From an uncultured Rubrivivax sp. (GTDB lineage: Bacteria; Pseudomonadota; Gammaproteobacteria; Burkholderiales; Burkholderiaceae_C): DNA of 39,764 nucleotides. A program made the translations under genes and the position numbers. The stretch lies in the NCBI GenBank assembly GCA_937967345.1, contig CALBTN010000104.1:1-39764 (forward strand), read 5' to 3'. Positions 33,416 through 39,764 of the stretch are shown here, piece by piece. The notes under the pieces were generated by a model, which worked only from the letters and a program-made list of their open reading frames with translations, was not told where the DNA came from and did no database searches. The number at the start of each line of letters is the position of its first letter. Positions within the stretch are counted from its first letter, which is position 1.

Positions 33416-34246
33416 ATGACCGCAGACCTGCGCTACCTGCAGTTTCGAACCGAGGACAACGTCGGGATCATCACGCTGAACCGCCCGGAAAAGCTCAACG
33501 CGCTGAGCTGGGAGCTGGCCGAGGAGCTGGCCGGGTTGCTGCGCGAGCTGCGCTACGACGACGAGGTGCGCTGCGTGCTGCTGCACGGCGCCGGGCGGTC
33601 GTTTTGCGCCGGCGGCGATATCGACTGGATCGGCGGCGACAGCGACCGGCCGATGCCTGGCACCTCTGACGCCAGCCGGCCGATTCCGCGCTCGCAGCGC
33701 AAGACGCCGGGCGGCCCGTTCATGGACGTCACGCGCCAGATGGTGGCGCTGGACAAGCCGATCATTGCCGCGCTGCATGGTCATGCGGTGGGCGCCGGGC
33801 TGGCCTACGCGATGGTGTGCGACCGCCGCTTCGGCGACGCCAGCCTGAAGATGTCGGCGATCTTCACCAACGTCGGCGTCGCGCCCGACTGCGGGCTGTC
33901 GTGGTTCCTGCCGCGCGTGGTCGGGCTGCCGACCGCGCTGATGCTGGTCGAGACCGGCAAGATCTTCAAGGCCGACGATTGCAAGGCGCTCGGGCTGATC
34001 GACGAGCTGGTGCCCGAGGGCAAGAGCTTCGAGGCCGCCTTCGACTACGCGCGCACCTTGGCGCAGCGCGCCAGCGTGGCGGTGGACATGGCGCGCCACA
34101 TGATCCTGATGGGGCAGACCGCCACGCTCGAGCAGATGCTCGACTACGAAGGCATCGCCGGCGTGATCGTGGCCTCCACCTTGGATGCCAAGGAGGGCAC
34201 GCAGTCCTTCCTGGAAAAGCGCAAGCCGGTGTACCGCGGCATCTGA
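33416..34246 (+). CDS. Enoyl-CoA hydratase/isomerase family (crotonase)
   Basis: 276 aa. The two oxyanion-hole segments are intact: GRSFCAGGDIDWIG (60-73) and LHGHAVGAGLAYAMV (120-134). The two Glu residues of true hydratases appear replaced by eye alignment. Instead GVAPDCGLSWFLPRVVG (154-170) carries Asp158, as in PaaG-like isomerases (PDSGG). So isomerisation of a double bond, or a ring-opening step, is more likely than plain hydration, which the MaoC pair would handle. A loop of about 20 residues rich in Pro and Ser (78-97) is an unusual insertion. It follows the LLM gene by 64 bases. Confidence 0.88.
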   Translation: MTADLRYLQFRTEDNVGIITLNRPEKLNALSWELAEELAGLLRELRYDDEVRCVLLHGAGRSFCAGGDIDWIGGDSDRPMPGTSDASRPIPRSQRKTPGGPFMDVTRQMVALDKPIIAALHGHAVGAGLAYAMVCDRRFGDASLKMSAIFTNVGVAPDCGLSWFLPRVVGLPTALMLVETGKIFKADDCKALGLIDELVPEGKSFEAAFDYARTLAQRASVAVDMARHMILMGQTATLEQMLDYEGIAGVIVASTLDAKEGTQSFLEKRKPVYRGI

Positions 34247-34273
34247 TCACCCAACCTGCATGGAGGCAGCACC

Positions 34274-34876
34274 ATGAACGGCATTCTCGAACCGCGGCGC
34301 GCGGCAGCACCCACGGCAGCGGCGGCGGTGGCGTCATCGCTGGCGTCGGCCTTGGCCAGGCAACCCGACGACGACGCGCTGCGCCGCGACGTGCAGGCGC
34401 TGCTCGACATCGAGGCGATCAAGCGGCTCAAGCACGCCTACTTCCGCGGCCTGGACAGCGCCAACCTCGAGCTGCTGGCCACGCTGTTCCACCCCGAGGT
34501 GCAGGTGCACTTCGTCGGCGGCGACTACGAGTGGCGGCTTGACGGGCGCGAGCAGTACGTCGAGACCATCGCCGCCAACTTCCACGCCAACGTCGTGGCA
34601 CAGCACACCGGCAACCACCCCGAGATCACGCTGCTGTCGGCTACCGAAGCCGAAGGCATCTGGTACCTGCACGACGACTTCTACGACATGGCCAAGATGC
34701 TGTTCACCACCGGCTCGGCCTTCTATCACGACCGCTACGAGAAGGTCGACGGCCGCTGGCTGATCCGCAGCACGCGCTACGAGCGCCACTACGAGCTGGT
34801 CACGCCGATGAAGCAGGTGCCCAACTTCACCGTGCGCTACCTGGCCCGCCACGGCCGCGCGGCACCCCAGGCTTGA
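34274..34876 (+). CDS. SnoaL-like / NTF2-fold protein
   Basis: 200 aa. After an Ala-rich tail (residues 10-35) comes a cone-shaped NTF2 fold: DIEAIKRLKHAYFRGLDSAN, LFHPEVQVHF, and HDRYEKVDGRWLIRSTRYER. The family includes dehydratases such as bile-acid 7-alpha-dehydratase BaiE, ketosteroid-isomerase relatives and polyketide cyclases. Acidic and His residues in the pocket (Tyr/His/Asp) are plausible but not assigned. GGAGG lies about 8 bases before the ATG. Its place among CoA enzymes fits a dehydratase or isomerase step. Confidence 0.85.
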   Translation: MNGILEPRRAAAPTAAAAVASSLASALARQPDDDALRRDVQALLDIEAIKRLKHAYFRGLDSANLELLATLFHPEVQVHFVGGDYEWRLDGREQYVETIAANFHANVVAQHTGNHPEITLLSATEAEGIWYLHDDFYDMAKMLFTTGSAFYHDRYEKVDGRWLIRSTRYERHYELVTPMKQVPNFTVRYLARHGRAAPQA

Positions 34877-34931
34877 GGCAGCATCGCGGCTTTCGCGGCG
34901 AGCGCTGCGCACCCGCCCACGAGGACGACGC

Positions 34932-35807
34932 ATGAAACCGGCTCCGTTCGACTACCACGCCCCCGCCACGCTCGACGAGGCGATCGCGCTGCTGGCGCGC
35001 CTCGACGACGAAGGGCGCGATGCCAAGATCCTGGCCGGCGGCCAAAGCCTGATGCCGATGCTGGCGCTGCGCGTGGCACGCCCCGAGGTGCTGGTCGACC
35101 TGCGCAAGCTGGCGGCGCTGGACTTCATCCGCGACGAGGGCTCGCACATCGCGATCGGCGCGATGACGAGCAAGCAGGCCGCCGCCGAGTCGGCGCTGCT
35201 GCGCGCCAAGCAGCCGCTGTTCCATGCCGCGACCGAGCTGATCGGCCACATCCAGATCCGCAACCGCGGCAGCGTCGGCGGCTCGTTCGCGCACGCCGAT
35301 CCGGCCTCGGAGTACCCGGCGGTGGCGCTGGCGCTGGACATCGAGTTCGTGGCGCAAGGCCCCGGCGGCCGGCGCACGATCGCCGCGGCCGACTTCTTCG
35401 TCACCTACATGACCACCAGCCTCGAAGCCGGCGAGATCCTGACCGAGGTGCGCGTGCCGGTGCTGCCCGCCGGGCGGCGCTGGGCGATCCAGGAGTTCGC
35501 GCGGCGCAACGGCGACCTGGCGCTGGCCGGCGTGGCCGTCGCGCTGGATGTGCAGGGTGGCCAGTGCCGCAACCTGCGCATCGCCGCCTTCGGCGTGCAG
35601 GCCACCGCGGTGCGCTTGGGTGCGGCGGAGCAACTGCTCGAAGGCCGCGCGGCCGATGCATCCGGTTTCGAGGCCGCGGGGCGCGCCGGTGCCGCCGCGC
35701 TGGACGAGCCGATGAGCTGCGTGCACGCCTCGGCCGACTACCGGCGCCACCTGGTGGCCACGCTGGCCGCGCGCGCGCTGGCCGAGGCCGTGGCCCGAGC
35801 CGGATGA
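34932..35807 (+). CDS. Molybdenum hydroxylase FAD-binding subunit (CoxM-like)
   Basis: 291 aa. The FAD motifs are ILAGGQSLMPML (33-44) and RNRGSVGGSFAHADPASE (110-127), as in the medium subunit of xanthine dehydrogenase/CO dehydrogenase-type enzymes. It carries electrons from the iron-sulphur subunit to an acceptor. GAGGA lies 6 bases before the ATG. It is followed by the 2Fe-2S (28-base gap) and large subunits, in the order medium-small-large. No molybdenum-cofactor maturation gene is in the window. Confidence 0.94.
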   Translation: MKPAPFDYHAPATLDEAIALLARLDDEGRDAKILAGGQSLMPMLALRVARPEVLVDLRKLAALDFIRDEGSHIAIGAMTSKQAAAESALLRAKQPLFHAATELIGHIQIRNRGSVGGSFAHADPASEYPAVALALDIEFVAQGPGGRRTIAAADFFVTYMTTSLEAGEILTEVRVPVLPAGRRWAIQEFARRNGDLALAGVAVALDVQGGQCRNLRIAAFGVQATAVRLGAAEQLLEGRAADASGFEAAGRAGAAALDEPMSCVHASADYRRHLVATLAARALAEAVARAG

Positions 35808-35835
35808 GCCCGGCACTTACCGAGAGTCCAAAGCC

Positions 35836-36330
35836 ATGACCACCCCCCAGCGCATAGAGCTTCAAGTCAACGGCCATCGCGTGGTGCGCGAAGTCGAGCC
35901 GCGCCTGACGCTGGCCGACTTCCTGCGCCACGAGCTGCACCTGGGCGGCACCCACGTCGGCTGCGAGCACGGCATCTGCGGCGTGTGCACGGTGCAGATC
36001 GACGGGCGCAGCGCGCGCTCGTGCCTGACGCTGGCGGTGCAGGCCGACGGCTGCAAGGTCAGCACGGTCGAGGGCCTGCGCGACGCCGAAAGCGGCGCGC
36101 TGCACCCGATCCAGCAGGCCTTCATCGACGCTCGCGGCCTGCAGTGCGGTTTTTGCACGCCGGGCTTCCTGATGAGCACGCAAGAGCTGCTGCGCAAGCA
36201 CCCCGATCCCAGCGACGAGCAGATCAAGGAAGCGCTGGGCGGCGTGCTGTGCCGCTGCACCGGCTACCAGAGCATCGTCGAGTCGGTGAAGCTGGCGGCA
36301 CAGCGTTTGAAGGAGCAGGCAGCGTCATGA
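35836..36330 (+). CDS. Molybdenum hydroxylase 2Fe-2S subunit (CoxS-like)
   Basis: 164 aa. The plant-type 2Fe-2S cluster is bound by CEHGICGVC (Cys43, 48, 51) plus Cys63. The second, helical cluster is bound by CGFC (Cys104, 107) and CRC (Cys139, 141). All eight cysteines are present, so both clusters should form. It passes electrons from the Mo centre to the FAD subunit. The large subunit gene overlaps its end by 4 bases (ATGA). Confidence 0.95.
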   Translation: MTTPQRIELQVNGHRVVREVEPRLTLADFLRHELHLGGTHVGCEHGICGVCTVQIDGRSARSCLTLAVQADGCKVSTVEGLRDAESGALHPIQQAFIDARGLQCGFCTPGFLMSTQELLRKHPDPSDEQIKEALGGVLCRCTGYQSIVESVKLAAQRLKEQAAS

Positions 36331-38744
36331 CGATCCAGATCCCCACCGCGCCCGACCAGTTGCCCGGCGGCGAGCCGCGCTACATCGGCAAGTCGGTCAA
36401 CCGCGTCGAAGACCCGGCGCTGGTGTCGGGCAGCGCGCAGTTCATCGACAACCTGTCGCTGCCGGGCATGCTGCATTGCGCGATCCTGCGCAGCCCGCAC
36501 CCGCACGCGCGCATCGTGCGCGTCGACGCCAGCAAGGCGCTGGCGCTGGATGGTGTGGAAGCGGTGGTCAGCGGCGAGGACTTCGCGCGCTGGTGCAACC
36601 CGAACTACACCGCGCCCGAGGGCTGGGGCACCTACAGCATGGCGGTGGACAAGGCGCGCTACGTCGGCGAGCCGGTGGCCGCGGTGGCGGCGAGCAGCCG
36701 CTACGTGGCCGAGGACGCGCTCGAGCTGATCGAGGTCGAATACGAAGTGCTGCCGCCGCTGCCCGACGCCGAGGCCGCGATCGCCCCGGGCGCGCCGCTG
36801 CTGCACCCCGAGCGCGGCAGCAACGTGATGCTCGAGCGCAACTACACCTGGGGCGAGGTCGACCGCGTCTTTGCCGAGGCCGACCGCGTGGTGCAGCGCA
36901 AGTTTCGCTGGAACCGTGTCGGCGCCAACCCGACCGAGACCTTCGGCTGCATCTGCCAGTGGGACCTGGCCGACAACAGCCTGACCTGCCACGGCTCGTT
37001 TCAGGTGCCGCGCTTCATGGCGCTGGCCAAGTCGATGACGCTGAAGCTGCCGAGCAACCGCGTGCGCATCGTGGCACTGCCGATGGGCGGCGGCTTCGGC
37101 GGCAAGGGCGGGCCGCGCGGCACCGACATCGCCGCGCTGCTGTCGCGCAAGGCCTGCGGCCGCCCGGTGAAGTACATCGAAGACCGCATGGAATACCTGC
37201 TGGCCGGCGGCGGGCAGTCGTGGGACCGGCGCTACGAGGCCGCGCTGGCGCTGAAGGCCGACGGCACCGTCACGGGCTTGCGCGTCAAGCTGCTCGACGA
37301 CCAGGGCGCCACCGCCGAGGGCTACGGCTCGATCTCGGTGGCCAAGCCGCTGGCCGCCTTCACCGGCAGCTACCGCATCGAGGCCGCGAGCTACGAGGTC
37401 AAGCTGGTGGCCACCAACCGCGCCCCCACCTATGCCTACCGCGGCTACGGGCCGCCGCCGCACTTCCTGGTGCTGGAATCGCTGATCGACATCGCGGCGC
37501 GCGAACTGCAACTCGATCCGGCCGAGCTGCGCCGGCGCAACTACATCCGCCCCGAGCAGTTCCCCTACACCATCCCCAGCGGCAACGAGTACGACAGCGG
37601 CAACTACGCCGGCGTGCTCGATCGCGTGATCGAGTTGTCCGAGTACCGCGCGCTGCGCGAGCAGCAGGCCGCCGCGCGCAAGCAAGGGCGGCTGGTGGGC
37701 GTGGGCATCGTCAGCACGGTGGAGCCCGGCGTGTTCGACTGGAACGCCTACGCCACGGTGGGCGTGCCCGGGGTGGGCGTGCCCGAGGGCGTGAAGGTCG
37801 CGGTCGACGTGCTGGGCAACATCACGGTGGCGGTGGGCTTCAACCTGCAAGGCCAGGGCCAGTTCACGGTGGCCGCGCAGGTGGTGGCCGACTACTTCGG
37901 TGTCGACATGGGCGTGGTGCGCGTGGCCACCGCGTCGTCCGACGTGGCGGTGGCGCACTTCGGCCAGGGCGGCAGCCGGCTCGGCGTGGCGGTCAGCGGC
38001 GCGATCATCGGCGCCTGCGAGAAGCTGAAGGCGCTGTTTTGCAAGGTGGTGGCGCACGTGATGCAGACCACGCCCGATCGCGTCGAGCTGCGCGCCGGGC
38101 GCGTGCAGTTGATCGGCGCGCCCGAGCACGGCATGACCGTGGCCGAGGTCGCGGGGCTGATGTTGAGCCGCACCGACCTGCTGCCCGATGGCGTCGAACC
38201 CTGCCCCGAGGCGATCTACGTGTGGAGCGCGCCCAACCGCAATGCGCCCGACGACCAGGGCCGCTGCCGCAGCTACCTCACCGCCGCCAACGCCACCCAC
38301 GTGGCGCTGATCGAGATCGACCGCGAAACCGGCCGCGTCGACATCCTGCGCTACTTCGTCGTCGACGACTGCGGCACGCGGCTGAACCCGGCCTCGGTGG
38401 ACGGGCAGCTGCAAGGCGGCATCGCGCAGGGCGTGGGCGCGGCGCTGTACGAGGAATACGTCTACGACGCGCAGGGCCAGCCGCTGGTCAGCACCTTCGT
38501 CGACTACCTGATGCCCACCATCCACGAGGTGCCGATGACGGTGAAGGACCACCTGGTCACGCCGTCGCCGGTGGCCCCGTTGGGCGCCAAGGGCTGCGGC
38601 GAAGGCGCGATCCACACCACGCCGGCCACACTGCTGTGCGCGATCAACGACGCGCTGGCGCCGCTGGGCAAGGAGATGCTGGAAACCCCGGCCTCGCCGC
38701 ACCGGCTGTGGAAGCTGCTGCACGAACCAGGAGCCGCGTCGTGA
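36327..38744 (+). CDS. Molybdenum hydroxylase large (molybdopterin) subunit
   Basis: 805 aa, a normal length. GGGFGGKG (254-261), the YAYRGYG segment (369-375) and GAKGCGEGA with Glu759 (catalytic Glu next to the Mo) are seen. CO dehydrogenase (CoxL form I) has a CSFR active-site loop at the YAYRGYG position; it is absent, so this is not a CO dehydrogenase. It belongs with aldehyde oxidase/isoquinoline-1-oxidoreductase/4-hydroxybenzoyl-CoA-like hydroxylases, which use water to hydroxylate an aromatic, heterocyclic or activated carbon. In this operon a CoA-ester or ring substrate is plausible but unproven. AGGAG precedes the ATG. Confidence 0.93.
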   Translation: MTIQIPTAPDQLPGGEPRYIGKSVNRVEDPALVSGSAQFIDNLSLPGMLHCAILRSPHPHARIVRVDASKALALDGVEAVVSGEDFARWCNPNYTAPEGWGTYSMAVDKARYVGEPVAAVAASSRYVAEDALELIEVEYEVLPPLPDAEAAIAPGAPLLHPERGSNVMLERNYTWGEVDRVFAEADRVVQRKFRWNRVGANPTETFGCICQWDLADNSLTCHGSFQVPRFMALAKSMTLKLPSNRVRIVALPMGGGFGGKGGPRGTDIAALLSRKACGRPVKYIEDRMEYLLAGGGQSWDRRYEAALALKADGTVTGLRVKLLDDQGATAEGYGSISVAKPLAAFTGSYRIEAASYEVKLVATNRAPTYAYRGYGPPPHFLVLESLIDIAARELQLDPAELRRRNYIRPEQFPYTIPSGNEYDSGNYAGVLDRVIELSEYRALREQQAAARKQGRLVGVGIVSTVEPGVFDWNAYATVGVPGVGVPEGVKVAVDVLGNITVAVGFNLQGQGQFTVAAQVVADYFGVDMGVVRVATASSDVAVAHFGQGGSRLGVAVSGAIIGACEKLKALFCKVVAHVMQTTPDRVELRAGRVQLIGAPEHGMTVAEVAGLMLSRTDLLPDGVEPCPEAIYVWSAPNRNAPDDQGRCRSYLTAANATHVALIEIDRETGRVDILRYFVVDDCGTRLNPASVDGQLQGGIAQGVGAALYEEYVYDAQGQPLVSTFVDYLMPTIHEVPMTVKDHLVTPSPVAPLGAKGCGEGAIHTTPATLLCAINDALAPLGKEMLETPASPHRLWKLLHEPGAAS

Positions 38745-39764
38745 GCGCCGCACCCGCTGATCGCCCCGACCTGAGCAAGGGCCCGCTGGCCGGCCTGCGC
38801 GTGCTCGACTGCTCGACCATGCTCGCCGGCCCCTACGCCGCCACGTTGCTGGGCGACCTGGGCGCCGACGTCATCAAGCTCGAATCACATTACGGCGACG
38901 AAAGCCGCCACCTCGGGCCGCTGCGCGGCGGCGAGCGCGGCCCCTACCTGAGCCTGAACCGCAGCAAGCGCGCGCTGGTGCTCGACCTGCAGCAGGCCGA
39001 CGCGCAGGCCGTGTTCGCGCGGCTGGCCGCCACCACCGACATCCTCGTCACCAACATCCGCGAGCCGGCGCTGAGCAAGCTCGGCCTGGACTACGAGCAG
39101 GTGCGGCTGCACCGGCCCGACATCGTGTGGATCCACGTCACCGCTTTCGGTGCCGACGGCCCTTATGCGGGGCGCCCGGGCATCGACTTCCTGGCGCAGG
39201 GCTACACCGGGGTGCTCACGCTCAACGGCCACCCGAACGACGCGCCGGTGCGCACCGGCTTTCCGGCGGTGGACGTGATGACCTCGCTGCTGGTGGCCAA
39301 TGCCGCGCAAGCCGCGCTGCGCGTGCGCGACCTGACCGGCGCCGGCCAGCGCATCGAGGTCTCGCTGCTCGATGCGCTGATGCACGCGCAGGCCAGTTCG
39401 ATCGGCACCTATCTGGCCACCGGCGACCGCCCGGCCAAGACCGGCAACCGCAGCCTGTACTTCGCGCCGTCGGGCGTGTACCCGACGCGCGACGGCAAGC
39501 ACGTGGTCATCACCACGCCGGGCGAGAAGTTCTTCGCCAAGGTGTGCCGCGCGCTCGACGCCGACTGGGACACCGACCCGCGCTTCCATGACATCCACGC
39601 CCGGCTGGAAAACCAGGACGAACTCGACCGCGTGATGGCCGAGCGCACGCGCCAGTACGACCGCGACGTGCTGGTCGAGCGGCTGGTGGCGGCCGACGTG
39701 CTGACCGCGCCGATCAACGAGGTCGAGGACGTGATCAAGGACCCGCAGATCCTGCACAACCGCA
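38741..39764 (+). CDS. CaiB/BaiF family CoA-transferase, cut by window end
   Basis: The GTG start at 38741 overlaps the large-subunit stop (GTGA). The frame is open for 341 codons to the window edge and has no stop inside. LAGLRVLDCSTMLAGPYAAT (16-35), LGADVIKLESHYGDE (40-54), VTAFGADGPYAGRPGIDFLA (133-152) and Asp178 in FPAVDVMTS, the expected catalytic residue, are seen. It would be a complete class III CoA-transferase. It is the sixth member of this superfamily in the window. Being coupled to the Mo hydroxylase, it may activate or release the hydroxylated product. Confidence 0.9.
   Translation, partial: MSAAPADRPDLSKGPLAGLRVLDCSTMLAGPYAATLLGDLGADVIKLESHYGDESRHLGPLRGGERGPYLSLNRSKRALVLDLQQADAQAVFARLAATTDILVTNIREPALSKLGLDYEQVRLHRPDIVWIHVTAFGADGPYAGRPGIDFLAQGYTGVLTLNGHPNDAPVRTGFPAVDVMTSLLVANAAQAALRVRDLTGAGQRIEVSLLDALMHAQASSIGTYLATGDRPAKTGNRSLYFAPSGVYPTRDGKHVVITTPGEKFFAKVCRALDADWDTDPRFHDIHARLENQDELDRVMAERTRQYDRDVLVERLVAADVLTAPINEVEDVIKDPQILHNR

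Noticed and set aside
36327..38744. Aerobic CO dehydrogenase (CoxL) identity
   Set aside because: The active-site Cys loop (CSFR) is replaced by YAYRGYG, so CO oxidation is unlikely despite the CoxMSL-like gene order.
36264..38753. 829-aa open frame on the minus strand opposite the Mo hydroxylase large subunit
   Set aside because: It is Arg/His/Ala/Gln-rich antisense reading of a high-GC gene, with no family motifs and no ribosome-binding site.

Overview
This is a very GC-rich, gene-dense window with short intergenic gaps and many 4-base ATGA/GTGA/TTGA gene overlaps. A lipoprotein with a lipobox, a CHASE2/FecR pair, a perfect FNR-type box and the codon style point to a Gram-negative proteobacterium, most likely a Burkholderiales-like betaproteobacterium. 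That placement is inference. Several catabolic genes look actinobacterial in family, such as a fused FbiC, an EtfD-like oxidoreductase and an Ltp2/DUF35 pair. The dominant theme is breakdown of a CoA-activated organic acid coupled to the deazaflavin cofactor F420.

Layout. (1) 1-3527, minus strand: a small conserved protein, an acyl-CoA ligase, an unusual CaiB/BaiF CoA-transferase and the start of an amidohydrolase. (2) 3779-12963, plus strand: a CaiB/BaiF protein, a nitronate-monooxygenase-like flavoprotein, an orphan 115-aa protein, EtfB, an F420:NADP reductase (NpdG), then a tightly packed F420 biosynthesis set cofE-cofD-cofC-fbiC. (3) 13419-17408, an unrelated insert: a TIR-CHASE2 membrane protein coupled to a FecR lipoprotein, then an FNR box, a leader with competing hairpins and a frameshifted SAM methyltransferase. 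(4) 24128-17679, minus strand: EtfA, a DUF35 OB-fold protein, an Ltp2/SCP2-type thiolase, a palindromic repeat element between the last two, an EtfD-like membrane Fe-S oxidoreductase and an MFS transporter. (5) 24480 to the window end, plus strand: acyl-CoA dehydrogenase, an AMACR-like racemase, two MaoC-fold proteins, a second acyl-CoA dehydrogenase, a DUF2889 protein, two CaiB/BaiF proteins, an LLM flavin/F420 oxidoreductase, an enoyl-CoA hydratase/isomerase, a SnoaL-like protein, a three-subunit molybdenum hydroxylase and a further CaiB/BaiF gene cut by the window edge.

How the parts could work together (inference). A substrate is imported by the MFS protein and activated by the ligase or by CoA transfer. 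It is epimerised by the racemase, desaturated by the two dehydrogenases, hydrated by the MaoC pair and cleaved by the thiolase-like/DUF35 pair. This is the logic of the last side-chain cycle of actinobacterial steroid degradation. Electrons would leave through EtfAB to the membrane EtfD-like protein and the quinone pool. The Mo hydroxylase, LLM oxidoreductase and NMO would handle hydroxylation or ring/nitro/enone chemistry, with F420H2 supplied by NpdG. No transcription-factor gene, tRNA, rRNA, CRISPR array or transposase gene was seen.
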